Source: CTSoil-075 sp964292325
GTDB taxonomy: Bacteria; Bacillota; Negativicutes; DSM-13327
Length of the DNA stretch: 64,000 bases
NCBI GenBank assembly: GCA_964292325.1
Contig: CAXYVG010000005.1
Span: 1-64,000 of the forward strand
Direction of reading: 5' to 3'
The notes under the pieces are model-generated. The model did not search any database. It saw only the letters and a program-made list of their open reading frames with translations, and was not told the origin of the DNA. Positions within the stretch are counted from its first letter, which is position 1, and each line of letters opens with the position of its first letter. A program made the translations under genes and the position numbers. Of the stretch, positions 54,623 to 62,975 are shown piece by piece.

Positions 54623-55015
54623 TCACTTAATAGCCACCAATGCTTGACCACTTTGTACTGAATCATTAAGTTTAACAAAAATTTCGGAAACCGTACCTTC
54701 ACTCGCTGCCAAGATAGGATTGTGCATTTTCATAGCTTCCATAATAATGAGCTCCTGCCCTTTAGTAACACGGCTGCCAACTGTTATATGAATAGCAATA
54801 ATTTTCCCCGGCATTGGAGCTACCACTTTTTTACCAACAATACCGATTGTCGAATCCGTTTGCACGGCAGGGGCTGAAGTTGGTGCCTTCGTAGCTGGAG
54901 CCACTACTGGTTGAGTAGCTTTCGGTGCCCCTTCGCTAGGTGCAGCATTCGCTTTTTTCTTTTGTACAGTCACATCATACGTTTTGCCATTTACAGTAAT
55001 CTCATACTCTGTCAT
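54623..55015 (-). CDS. biotin carboxyl carrier subunit of a Na+-pumping decarboxylase (gamma, MmdC/GcdC type)
   Basis: The 130-residue protein has an N-terminal strand (EYEITVNGKTYDV), an Ala/Pro-rich flexible linker (residues 20-58) and a C-terminal biotinyl domain with the attachment lysine in IIMEAMKMHNP. It carries CO2 between carboxyltransferase and the membrane beta subunit. Substrate (methylmalonyl-CoA, glutaconyl-CoA or oxaloacetate) cannot be decided because the alpha subunit is absent. It is the last gene of the cluster. Confidence 0.92.
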   Translation of the reverse strand: MTEYEITVNGKTYDVTVQKKKANAAPSEGAPKATQPVVAPATKAPTSAPAVQTDSTIGIVGKKVVAPMPGKIIAIHITVGSRVTKGQELIIMEAMKMHNPILAASEGTVSEIFVKLNDSVQSGQALVAIK

Positions 55016-55062
55016 GATAACCCTCCATCATAATATATTCGTTCGTCATATCTATTTTCCGT

Positions 55063-55368
55063 TCAGGATCGACCTCTTAATAAATTCTGCCGACCAGTAA
55101 GTAACCAATTTCCTGCACGCGGCGTAATACGAACCACTTCAAACTCACTTGTTCCTGTAAGTTCTTCAATGGCAGCAGTAATTACGGCAATCAACTCTTC
55201 TTCATCTTCCTCTTCCACATCTACAACACTAGTTGGTAACGGATGAACTTCATGAGCATTCTTATTATACTGCCCGGCAAAGTGGCCTGCATTTTCTTTT
55301 TTAAGAGACCTATTTCTTACTATTGCAAGGAAACCAATAATAAGAATAACTACGACCAGCCACATCAT
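55063..55368 (-). CDS. Na+-pumping decarboxylase delta/OadG-like subunit
   Basis: The protein (about 101 residues) has one N-terminal membrane helix (WLVVVILIIGFLAIV), a variable linker with an acidic run (VEEEDEEEL) and a C-terminal AVITAAIEELTG ... WLLTGRQNLL segment typical of OadG/MmdD, which anchors the soluble subunits. I chose the ATG at 55368 with AGAGGTG 6 nt upstream. Confidence 0.82.
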   Translation of the reverse strand: MMWLVVVILIIGFLAIVRNRSLKKENAGHFAGQYNKNAHEVHPLPTSVVDVEEEDEEELIAVITAAIEELTGTSEFEVVRITPRAGNWLLTGRQNLLRGRS

Positions 55369-55393
55369 AATCATCACCTCTTTCTGGATACTA

Positions 55394-55495
55394 CTATTTT
55401 CTTTTTTTACCTTGCCATTTACGTACGGAGTAGAAATAGTAACCGAGAGTTACTACTAATGCAAAAATAAAAGCTGTTGTATTGATGACTCTCAC
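55394..55495 (-). CDS. putative 33-residue membrane peptide
   Basis: A short frame starting at a GTG encodes one hydrophobic helix (AFIFALVVTLGYYFY) followed by a Lys/Arg-rich tail. It fits exactly between the beta and delta genes, with stops close to both. The ribosome site (AAAGG 3-4 nt upstream) is poorly spaced. Small extra subunits are known in the Veillonella enzyme (epsilon), so it may be an accessory subunit, or not expressed. Confidence 0.4.
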   Translation of the reverse strand: MRVINTTAFIFALVVTLGYYFYSVRKWQGKKRK

Positions 55496-55502
55496 CTACC
55501 TT

Positions 55503-56633
55503 TTATTTAATACCAATAAGCGCTAACATAATACCGCCAGATATCGCAGTACCAAAAACCCCCGCCAGATTCGGTCCCATCGCATGCATAATCAAGAAAT
55601 TATACGGATTTTCCTGTAGTCCTACCACATGAGAAACACGCGCAGCAATTGGTACAGAGGCAATACCAGCTGAACCAATCAGGGGATTAATTTTCCCACC
55701 ACTAAACCAATTCATTATCTTGGCACCAATTACTCCTGAGGCAGTTCCTCCCATAAAAGCAATGAGACCTAATACAATGATTTCTAAGGTTTGTAGATTG
55801 AGAAATTTACTTGCTTCCATAGTAGAGCCAACGGCTACTGTCAACGTAATCGTAATGACATTCATCAAATCATTCGCAGCAGTACTTGCCAAACGATCAA
55901 CCATTAGCACTTCTCTGAGCATATTACCAAGCATCAACATTGTGATCAGTGGAGCAACGGGTGGCAACAACAGATTAACAATAATTGCTATCACAAATGG
56001 GAAACAAATTTTTTCTAATCGACTAACAGTACGGCCTTGCGTCATTACAATCTGCCGTTCTGCAGGACTTGTTAACAGCTTCATAATGGGTGGTTGAATG
56101 AGTGGCATCAAAGCCATATAAGAATAGGCAGCTACCGCAATTTGCGGCAATAGATGAGGGGCAAGTTTCATCGTAACAAAAATAGCCATAGGACCATCGG
56201 CACCACCAATAATACCGATAGCACCAGCCTCTGCTAATGTAAATCCTAATGCTTTTGCTCCGATCAAAGCAATAAATATTCCTAAATGAGCTGCTGCGCC
56301 AAGAATCATTAGACTAGGGTTTGCAATCATCGGACCAAAGTCTGTCATAGCTCCTACCCCTAAGAAAATCAATGGCGGTATAATAACCAATTCGACACCT
56401 TTATATGCATAATAAAAGAGTCCACCGGGTTGCGTAAGATCAGACCCTGGTACATTGGCAACGATACAGGAAAATCCAATACCAAGCAGCAAAAATGGCT
56501 CATATCTTCTAGATAATGCAAGGTAAATCAGTATCGCCCCTACCATAATCATAACAATATTACCCCACCACAATTGAGCGATTCCAGTCTGTTCTGCCAG
56601 ATTTAACATGAGAGATGATATTTGCTCGAACAT
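55503..56633 (-). CDS. Na+-transporting decarboxylase beta subunit (OadB/MmdB/GcdB family)
   Basis: The 376-residue integral membrane protein decarboxylates carboxybiotin and exports Na+. It has about nine membrane segments and the family signatures LGVGAMTDFGPMIANP, GAIGIIGGADGPMAIFV (with the Na+-site Asp) and NPYNFLIMHAMGPNLAGV. It lies between a small membrane protein and the delta/gamma subunits. The set drives sodium-based energy conservation. Confidence 0.95.
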   Translation of the reverse strand: MFEQISSLMLNLAEQTGIAQLWWGNIVMIMVGAILIYLALSRRYEPFLLLGIGFSCIVANVPGSDLTQPGGLFYYAYKGVELVIIPPLIFLGVGAMTDFGPMIANPSLMILGAAAHLGIFIALIGAKALGFTLAEAGAIGIIGGADGPMAIFVTMKLAPHLLPQIAVAAYSYMALMPLIQPPIMKLLTSPAERQIVMTQGRTVSRLEKICFPFVIAIIVNLLLPPVAPLITMLMLGNMLREVLMVDRLASTAANDLMNVITITLTVAVGSTMEASKFLNLQTLEIIVLGLIAFMGGTASGVIGAKIMNWFSGGKINPLIGSAGIASVPIAARVSHVVGLQENPYNFLIMHAMGPNLAGVFGTAISGGIMLALIGIK

Positions 56634-56665
56634 ATATACTTTCCTCCTAACATATCAATATTACG

Positions 56666-56827
56666 TTAGTGCCCACCTCTTAATTTATTATCATCAAGAT
56701 GTCCTAGTTTGTTTAAATATGGAAAGATATATAATACGAGACTAATACCCCAAATAATCACAAAACTTAAGAAAAAATCAATTACACTAAGAACATATGC
56801 GCCCTCCATAGTATCTGGTACTGTCAT
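56666..56827 (-). CDS. small single-span membrane protein at the head of the decarboxylase cluster
   Basis: From the ATG at 56827 (AAAGGGG upstream) this encodes 53 residues: a short polar start, one long hydrophobic helix (VLSVIDFFLSFVIIWGISLVLYIF) and a polar tail ending LRGGH. I do not recognise the family. Its position 32 nt before the beta gene suggests an accessory subunit of the complex or of an associated transporter. Confidence 0.65.
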   Translation of the reverse strand: MTVPDTMEGAYVLSVIDFFLSFVIIWGISLVLYIFPYLNKLGHLDDNKLRGGH

Positions 56828-56945
56828 GAATATCCACCCCTTTCTAACCTTTATTCGCCTAAAGTAACTTTCATTACTATATCCGTGGTTTAGCATTTGA
56901 TCAATTACAGACTGTTAGCCTAATAAATCGCGTATTATTAAAAAA

Positions 56946-56966
56946 TATATCACTTTCTCGATTCCA
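56946..56966. repeat. copy C (partial) of a small dispersed repeat
   Basis: On the minus strand GGAATCGAGAAAGTGATATA matches the left half of copies A and B (53378, 54059). It lies between two small genes. Confidence 0.5.
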
Positions 56967-57026
56967 ACTAAGAACACCTAAGGCTTCTGCCTGCGTCTGA
57001 AGACATGGCCGAGGGCAAATCTTCTC

Positions 57027-57122
57027 TTATTTTTTGAGTTCTGGATTGAAAAACTCACCAAACAGTTCCTGATCAGGAGGTCTGTCTTCTGGAATTGGAC
57101 GAGAACCCCATGTAGGATTCAT
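57027..57122 (-). CDS. possible small ORF downstream of the dehydrogenase gene
   Basis: A 31-codon ORF encodes a Pro/Glu/Asp-rich peptide (MNPTWGSRPIPEDRPPDQEL...) without a membrane helix. A GAGGAG overlaps the dehydrogenase stop further upstream, and the frame can be read from an ATT at 57155, giving 42 residues. It may be a genuine small protein or the end of a decayed gene. The rest of 56828-57026 shows only repeat copy C. Confidence 0.35.
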   Translation of the reverse strand: MNPTWGSRPIPEDRPPDQELFGEFFNPELKK

Positions 57123-57163
57123 ATAATGTTTTAGACTAATATTTTCTGAAATAATGTTGCTCC

Positions 57164-58156
57164 TCAAAATTTGATCGCTATTTTAGCAAAATTGCCGCTG
57201 AGTGCATCATCGAATCCTTGCTGAAACTCAGTGAGGGAAACGATTTTCGATAAAACTGGGGATAAATCAAAAGTAGAATCCTTAAGATATTCAATCGCTT
57301 CAGCGAAATTTTCCATGGTATAGATAATACTACCATAAATGGTTACTTCACTACGTGTGATCTTCAAAGCTGGATAATTAACTGGGTCACAGGTAATACC
57401 AATGGCAATAACAGTACCACCAGGTTTTACAATTTTCATTGCTTGTTCAATCGATGCTGGCACACCAGCCGCTTCAATTACAATATCAAATAATTGATCG
57501 CCAGCATCTTTAGGATCAATGGTCTGCACATTTGTACCAAGACGCTCCGCTATCGCTAGTTTTGTCGGATTGATATCAATGACGGTAATCTTGGCGCCAA
57601 ATTTATTTGCCAACGCTACCGAGAAAAGTCCTTCTGTACCACAACCAATGATGGCTACTGAATTTCCTTTTTTAATATTTGCTTTTTTCAGAGCATGAAC
57701 GGTAACAGCAAAAGGCTCGATCAATACGGCTCTTTCATCCGCTATTTCATCCGGTATCGCAACAACATATTTGGATTCAATAATAACTTCTTGCGCAAAT
57801 ACACCATCCGAAGATACGCCAATTGGTTGCTTCGATTCACAAATATTGGTTTTTCCTTGCAAACAATATTCACATTCTCCGCAAAATGTATTTGGGAAAA
57901 CAACCACTCGCGTCCCTACTTTATGAGATACTCCTTCGCCTGCTTCAATAATCGTCCCTAATACTTCATGACCAGGGCGAAGAGGATACGCAGCATAACT
58001 AATTAAACCTTTATATACCTTAAGATCCGATCCACAAATCCCACCATAAGTAACTTTAAGTTTTACTTCACCTTTCTTAACTTCTGGTAACGCATTTGCT
58101 TCACGCAATACTAAATCATCGGGTTTATTCAAATATAATTCCATCATGATACTCAT
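57164..58156 (-). CDS. zinc-dependent medium-chain alcohol/polyol dehydrogenase
   Basis: The 330-residue MDR-family protein has the catalytic zinc region YGGICGSDLKVYKG with GHEVLGTI, the structural zinc cysteines CGECEYCLQGKTNIC, and the NAD-binding IIGCGTEGLFSVALANKFGA. Threonine, sorbitol or sugar-acid dehydrogenases are all possible. It overlaps aroD by 4 bp, and the nearby ACS transporter suggests a substrate related to quinate/shikimate or a sugar acid (inference). Confidence 0.85.
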   Translation of the reverse strand: MSIMMELYLNKPDDLVLREANALPEVKKGEVKLKVTYGGICGSDLKVYKGLISYAAYPLRPGHEVLGTIIEAGEGVSHKVGTRVVVFPNTFCGECEYCLQGKTNICESKQPIGVSSDGVFAQEVIIESKYVVAIPDEIADERAVLIEPFAVTVHALKKANIKKGNSVAIIGCGTEGLFSVALANKFGAKITVIDINPTKLAIAERLGTNVQTIDPKDAGDQLFDIVIEAAGVPASIEQAMKIVKPGGTVIAIGITCDPVNYPALKITRSEVTIYGSIIYTMENFAEAIEYLKDSTFDLSPVLSKIVSLTEFQQGFDDALSGNFAKIAIKF

Positions 58157-58908
58157 TGCCCCATCGTTTTTTTCATAATACCAAACACAATCTCCAAATC
58201 TTCAATGGGCACCTGTCCAGGTGCTGAACTATTTTGACCAACGGCAAAACTAACACTTGAACCAAAAACGCCTCCAAACATACGAGTTACGGCACCAAAC
58301 GCCCCCATTGACATACTAATCACTGGTATTTTTAATTTATTTTTGGCCTCTAAGGTTGCACTAAATAAAACCAGTACGTCTTCGAGCGTTTGCGGCATCA
58401 CTGCTACTTTTCCAATATCTGCACCATACGTCTCTGCTTGTGTAAACTTTTGAAATAAAGCCTCTTGACTTGGTGTAGAACTAAAATTGTGATAAGATGC
58501 AATGACTTTTTTTCCATGTTCCTGAGCCACTTTACGTAACTGTTCAAAGTGCAATAACGTATTGCTAAGTTCACAATCTACATATTCTATACTTGTCTTC
58601 ATGCAGATAGCCTCATTTAATTCAATCGCTTGACTATCTGTTAACGGAATGGGTTGCCCTCCCTCTCGAATAGAACGAATTGTAAAAATAACAGGCATAT
58701 TTCCTGCAATTTCTTTTATTTTATTTCCTAGAGCGATTACATCATTTGTATTGGCAATATCTTGAAAAAAATCCGCACGCCATTCAATCATATCTGGCTT
58801 TTTAGCCAGGACACTTGCTAATTCAACTAGTACTGCTTCCTCATTTATTCCAACCAGTGGTGTACATATTAATGGCTGGGATCCCTCACCGATTACTTTT
58901 CCCTTCAC
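58153..58908 (-). CDS. aroD: 3-dehydroquinate dehydratase, type I
   Basis: The type I enzyme dehydrates 3-dehydroquinate through a lysine Schiff base. The protein (251 residues) has MIEWRADFF near residue 45, the catalytic His region ASYHNF, the Schiff-base Lys in ADIGKVAVMPQT and SMGAFGAVTRMFGGVFGSSVSF. I chose the GTG at 58908 with AGGAGG 9 nt upstream; the longer frame starts inside the ribosome site. It is separated from the other aro genes and coupled to a dehydrogenase, so a catabolic role in addition to biosynthesis is possible. Confidence 0.93.
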   Translation of the reverse strand: MKGKVIGEGSQPLICTPLVGINEEAVLVELASVLAKKPDMIEWRADFFQDIANTNDVIALGNKIKEIAGNMPVIFTIRSIREGGQPIPLTDSQAIELNEAICMKTSIEYVDCELSNTLLHFEQLRKVAQEHGKKVIASYHNFSSTPSQEALFQKFTQAETYGADIGKVAVMPQTLEDVLVLFSATLEAKNKLKIPVISMSMGAFGAVTRMFGGVFGSSVSFAVGQNSSAPGQVPIEDLEIVFGIMKKTMGQ

Positions 58909-58961
58909 TTTGGTTTTCCTCCTCAAATAATCAATTTGCTTTCATTTTACAACAAGTCTTC

Positions 58962-59213
58962 TTATACTGACTCGTATCCAATACATAAAGCTTCCATATT
59001 TTTTTCTATTGTAGCAGGAGGAACTTGTTTAGCAACCACTTTTTGAATCTTCTCAAAGGATACAACGCCTGTCACCTTCACTAAAATCCCCAGTGCTACA
59101 ATATTAGTAAATAATTCTTTACCTAATTTGTCAACTGCAAGTCAATTGATAGGAACCTTTATTACTTTGATACCTTTCCGTAGCTGCGGTACTAAATCTT
59201 CATCAATGATCAT
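58962..59213 (-). pseudogene. remnant of a 2-oxoacid:ferredoxin oxidoreductase gamma subunit
   Basis: The minus strand reads IIDEDLVPQLRKGIKVIKVP, an in-frame TGA at 59142-59144, then LGKELFTNIVALGILVKVTG and EKNMEALCIGYE. This matches the C-terminal half of the PorG/KorC/IorB-type subunit. The N-terminal part is missing apart from a possible GLGGQ fragment near 59260. The internal stop and truncation mark it as decayed; a sequencing error could explain the stop but not the missing half. Confidence 0.75.
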
Positions 59214-59335
59214 ACCTCGTCTTCCTTAAGATCACTTACATATTTGTCCCCCTAATCCATCATAAACAAAGTTGCTCTTTATTGACATCAACTATCCTTT
59301 ACCATAAAATATAGTTATTTGTAGAACATTAGATA

Positions 59336-59364
59336 TTGGCAACTCTATTTTTACTTACTATAAT
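59336..59364 (+). promoter_or_regulatory. promoter of the ACS-family transporter gene
   Basis: TTGGCA and TATAAT with a 17-bp spacer, about 80 nt before the start codon. Confidence 0.75.
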
Positions 59365-59369
59365 TTCGT

Positions 59370-59381
59370 TAGATCGATCTA
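59370..59381. promoter_or_regulatory. 12-bp palindrome at the transporter transcription start
   Basis: TAGATCGATCTA is a perfect palindrome overlapping the expected start of transcription, a likely repressor operator. No regulator gene is adjacent. Confidence 0.5.
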
Positions 59382-59441
59382 TAATACCTCTATACCATTT
59401 TTTTAGTCTGTTCCCTAAAATAAAAACTAGGAGGAAAACTT

Positions 59442-60761
59442 ATGAATACTCCAGAATCAACAAATGTAACTCTTAGAGCTAATTCCCCTGCAGGTAAGCC
59501 AACACGTGCTCGCCATGTAGTGCTGTTACTGTTATTTATCGTAACTGCGATCAACTACCTTGATCGTACTAACATGGCAGTAGCCGCACCAGCAATGAGA
59601 GCAGAATTAGGATTCGACGCAGCCACTATGGGTCTTCTTTTTTCTGCTTTTGGTTGGACTTATGCGTTCATGCAAATACCTGGCGGTGCTTTTTTAGATC
59701 GCGTCGGACCTCGAATTGCATATGTTTGGTCGTGTGGGTTATGGTCGTTCTTTACTCTATTAATGGGTTTTGGTAAAGGATTTGTATCTTTATTTGGACT
59801 TCGTTTGGCTATTGGATTTGCCGAAGCTCCTGCTTTTCCAACAAACAGTCGTGTTGTTGCCTCATGGTTCCCCAAAGAAGAACGTGCCATGGCAACTGCA
59901 GTTTATACGGCAGGTGAATATGTTGGTCTCGCTTTTCTAACTCCTGTACTTTTTTGGTTACTTGCTACTTGGGGTTGGCCAAGTATTTTCTTCACAACTG
60001 GTATTATTGGTATCGCCTTTAGTGCCGTATGGTATTTTTACTACCGCGATCCAAAGGATAGTAAATCGGTGAATCAAGCAGAACTTGATTTAATCCGTAC
60101 AGGCGGTGGACTTGGCGAAACTGCACGTAAGGCAGATAAGTTTGAATGGTCTGATCTACGCACACTGACTAAATATCGTCAATTATGGGGTATTTATATC
60201 GGTCAGTTTGCTACCGCATCGACTCTATACTTTTTCTTAACATGGTTCCCAACATACCTAGTTACCGAAAAACACATGCCAATGTTAAAAGCAGGTTTTT
60301 ATGCCTCTGTACCATATATTGCAGCATTTATCGGTGTTCTGATCGGTGGATATTGGTCCGATACTATGCTCAAAAAAGGTTATTCCTTATCAGCTGCACG
60401 TAAAGTACCAATTGTTACTGGCGGCTTATTGAGTACTTGTATTGTGCTAGCAAATTATTCTAATGATTTTAATACGATTATTTCCATCATGTCAGTTGCT
60501 TTCTTTGCACAAGGAATGGCAGCTATCGGTTGGGTTGTTGTTGGTGATGTTGCACCACCTAAATTAGTAGGGCTTGCAGGCGGTGTATTTAACTTCTGCG
60601 CCAATCTTTCTGGTATCATTACCCCAATCGCCATCGGCTTTATCGTGCAAGCAACGGGATCATTTACTGGCGCTCTTGTGTTTATGAGTTTTATTGCTCT
60701 ACTCGGCGCTTCCTCTTATCTCTTTATTGTAGGTGAAATAAAGCGTGTTGGTGTAAAGTAA
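59442..60761 (+). CDS. MFS transporter, anion:cation symporter (ACS) family
   Basis: The 439-residue protein has twelve membrane segments and ACS-family signatures: NYLDRTNMAVAAPAM in TM1, YAFMQIPGGAFLDRVGPR after TM2 and EAPAFPTNSRVVASWFPKEERA near residue 135. Relatives import hexuronates, glucarate/galactarate, galactonate or quinate-like acids with protons. AGGAGG precedes the ATG. The divergent aroD/dehydrogenase pair suggests it imports their substrate (inference). Confidence 0.88.
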   Translation: MNTPESTNVTLRANSPAGKPTRARHVVLLLLFIVTAINYLDRTNMAVAAPAMRAELGFDAATMGLLFSAFGWTYAFMQIPGGAFLDRVGPRIAYVWSCGLWSFFTLLMGFGKGFVSLFGLRLAIGFAEAPAFPTNSRVVASWFPKEERAMATAVYTAGEYVGLAFLTPVLFWLLATWGWPSIFFTTGIIGIAFSAVWYFYYRDPKDSKSVNQAELDLIRTGGGLGETARKADKFEWSDLRTLTKYRQLWGIYIGQFATASTLYFFLTWFPTYLVTEKHMPMLKAGFYASVPYIAAFIGVLIGGYWSDTMLKKGYSLSAARKVPIVTGGLLSTCIVLANYSNDFNTIISIMSVAFFAQGMAAIGWVVVGDVAPPKLVGLAGGVFNFCANLSGIITPIAIGFIVQATGSFTGALVFMSFIALLGASSYLFIVGEIKRVGVK

Positions 60762-60981
60762 ATAGATTTATCGCCCTATCAGCGATAAAAGAAATACCAC
60801 AAATGCAGCTACAATTTTTCGCATAAACAGTCTCCAGCAGTTAAAGGCCTTTCTGCCACTTGACCTAATTTTCCATCTTTCGTTGCAATGTGTCTGCTAC
60901 TAAATAATAACAAATTCTTTATCACTTTAAAATATCCCGTAATTCGTTAGTCCTTACTTCGTCTCCACCCTTTGCCTCTAC

Positions 60982-61239
60982 TTATTTTATCTCATTCTCT
61001 AAGACCTGTCGGGCAATGTCATTTACATCTGGCATGTTACCACCGTTTGATTCTGCCCCTTTAACAATATTCCCGAAAACATCTGCTAATTCATCCGCCG
61101 CATCTTTCATTCCCCCTAACACCGTTTTCACTTCGTCAAAAACTGCCTTTACTTCATCATTCGAATCATTATCGGAATGATTGTTTTCAGATTTTATAGA
61201 AACACTTCTTGATACAAGCTCAGCTAAATCCTTTTTCAT
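60982..61239 (-). CDS. hypothetical small acidic protein
   Basis: The 85-residue protein is rich in Asp, Glu, Asn and Ser at residues 15-35, followed by an amphipathic helical region (VKAVFDEVKTVLGGMKDAADELADVFGN is one continuous helix by composition). No signal peptide or motif is seen. GAGG precedes the ATG. I do not recognise it. Confidence 0.6.
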   Translation of the reverse strand: MKKDLAELVSRSVSIKSENNHSDNDSNDEVKAVFDEVKTVLGGMKDAADELADVFGNIVKGAESNGGNMPDVNDIARQVLENEIK

Positions 61240-61281
61240 GTGAAAACCTCCTCATTATCTTATTCAAATATAGAATATATA

Positions 61282-61327
61282 AATAAAGAGGGAAGAGATC
61301 GCATGTACGATATCTTCCCTCTTTATT
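61282..61327. terminator. terminator between the DUF3089 gene and the acidic protein gene
   Basis: Perfect 15-bp arms (AATAAAGAGGGAAGA and complement) with a 16-nt loop, 100 nt past the DUF3089 gene stop. A/T-rich arm ends allow use in either direction. Confidence 0.7.
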
Positions 61328-61429
61328 ATTATTCCATCATCCCTAAAGATTTCAGTCTAAGCCATAAGCAGCTAAAAGAACCATCATCAGATTTAAAAAT
61401 AGCCAAATTAAGACAATAATACTTCATCT

Positions 61430-62425
61430 TTAGGAAGCCCGTTTTAGCTTCCTCGCTATCGTAAAGGCATCAATTCTTTGCTTTACATTTTCTTTTAGAT
61501 TCTGGTAGAAGAAGAGATAATCATAAATGTGAAATACCCCTGGCTGAAAAACATCCAGCAGTGGAGGATAATCTGCCGCATCAACATCAAGCACTTTAAG
61601 CGTGCCCCGCTTCTTGTCCAGATAAGCTCCCGTAAAATTAGGGACTTGTTTTATAATTTTGCCGTCATAATCGGTAAAAATAGCGCCTTTATTTAAGGAT
61701 TTATCAGCATAGGTCTTAGTAGTTGTCCAATTCAACGGATTTATCCCTAATGTCGTATCCGGCACCAATAGTGATGTTTTTATATAACTAGCCTCGGTAT
61801 TAAAAGAAATGATAACTCCTGTATCTTTTTCTCCCTGTGCCATTTTTAACTGAGGGTAAGTGGCGACCTCCTTGGCCGTGACCCGCCAACCTATAGCATA
61901 GGCTGCCACTAAACGGTCTTGCAAGCGTTGATCCTGGTACACATCTTTTAGCAACCGCAGCACCATATCACCACCTTGACTAAAGCCTGCCAGTACAATA
62001 GGTCTATCCTGATTAAAATGTTCCAGGTAATACAAAAAGGCAGCCTTGACATCCTGATAGGCAAAGTCAAAGCAAGACGCATCTGCCATAGGTGCAAGCT
62101 TATAGGCAAAGAGCGCCGCCTGACGATAATAAGGCGCATAAAAATTCGCTTGTTGATCATAAATACCTTTTTCCATATTGATTGCCCCGGCAAAATTACG
62201 GCGCAGAGCAGTATCATCCAAACTCATATTAAGCTGGTTTTCCTTGCCTAAAAACACCGTTGGTGCAATGAAAAATACATCAACAGCCCACGTAGAATTT
62301 TCAACCGGCGCATATGCCCAGTTATTGATATCCCCATAGTTTACCGTCTTTTCCTGGGCATACACCACTGCGCCTAATAAGAGATAAACTAGCGAGACCG
62401 TCAAAAAAGCTTTAACCTTTTTCAT
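61430..62425 (-). CDS. secreted DUF3089-family alpha/beta hydrolase
   Basis: The 331-residue protein has an N-terminal signal peptide (AFLTVSLVYLLLGAVVYA, then QEK). It continues NNWAYAPVENS and DVFFIAPTVFLG, typical of DUF3089, with the nucleophile elbow VLAGFSQGGDMVLRLL near residue 150. An esterase or lipase-like activity in the periplasm is likely; the substrate is unknown. It is a single gene on the minus strand, preceded by GGGGG close to the ATG. Confidence 0.82.
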   Translation of the reverse strand: MKKVKAFLTVSLVYLLLGAVVYAQEKTVNYGDINNWAYAPVENSTWAVDVFFIAPTVFLGKENQLNMSLDDTALRRNFAGAINMEKGIYDQQANFYAPYYRQAALFAYKLAPMADASCFDFAYQDVKAAFLYYLEHFNQDRPIVLAGFSQGGDMVLRLLKDVYQDQRLQDRLVAAYAIGWRVTAKEVATYPQLKMAQGEKDTGVIISFNTEASYIKTSLLVPDTTLGINPLNWTTTKTYADKSLNKGAIFTDYDGKIIKQVPNFTGAYLDKKRGTLKVLDVDAADYPPLLDVFQPGVFHIYDYLFFYQNLKENVKQRIDAFTIARKLKRAS

Positions 62426-62717
62426 CCTAATACCCCCTGTTGGAATCTTTCTGCAGCTTAAACAGCTAGCAAGAACTGTCTATTCTACCATTGTTTGATG
62501 AGTTCTAGGTGCTGAACAGCTTGTCGCTTACCGACTAAATATAATTGACCTCTATAACAAAAAATACGCTCGTACATAAAAGTAGAAGCGTATTTCAAAC
62601 AGCTATATCCAAAAACATTTCATATTTCACCTAGCCATCTATCTCTTGATATTATATTATAGCACATACTAAAAAACATTTGCAAAACCCCAAAAAGCAT
62701 AAAAGAAAATATCACCA

Positions 62718-62969
62718 TGTCGCGGGGCACTGCCATTTATTCTGAAAAGGGCATTTTTCTTTATTCTCTCTGGCTTTGCCAGATATGCCCCCCACTCCAT
62801 GGTGACCGAACTTTTTTAGCAAGCAGAAATTCCTTTATTTACGAGGGTTGAGGATAACAAAAGACCTTGCACAAGCTTTATAAAAAGCTTTATTGCAAGG
62901 TCTTTTTGTCTATGTCGGCAGGCTAAGCCATTTTGCCTTTTGGAGAATAAATGGCAGTGCCCCACGACA
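62718..62969. repeat. 252-bp segment bounded by 26-bp inverted repeats
   Basis: The left end (62718-62743) and the reverse complement of the right end (62944-62969) agree at 25 of 26 positions and read TGTCG(C/T)GGGGCACTGCCATT... The interior holds the guaA terminator and no ORF of note. The right end is 7 nt from the guaA stop. It could be a MITE-like element or a very long RNA hairpin. I saw no clear target duplication. Confidence 0.7.
62857..62904 (-). terminator. terminator of guaA
   Basis: Arms AAGACCTTGCA/TGCAAGGTCTT, with an inner AAGCTTTATAAAAAGCTT stem, are followed on the minus strand by TTTTG. It lies about 70 nt past the guaA stop, inside the inverted-repeat segment. Confidence 0.8.
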
Positions 62970-62975
62970 CTTTAT

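Noticed and set aside
54560..54640. Trp-rich reading frame overlapping the end of the biotin carrier gene on the minus strand (ending RWNQEAS)
   Set aside because: It has no start codon with a ribosome site and lies mostly inside the mmdC-type gene in another phase.
60800..60905. Minus-strand frame ending GQVAERPLTAGDCLCEKL and a 17-codon hydrophobic ORF after it
   Set aside because: Possibly a gene remnant, but too short and without a recognised family; not supported as a feature.
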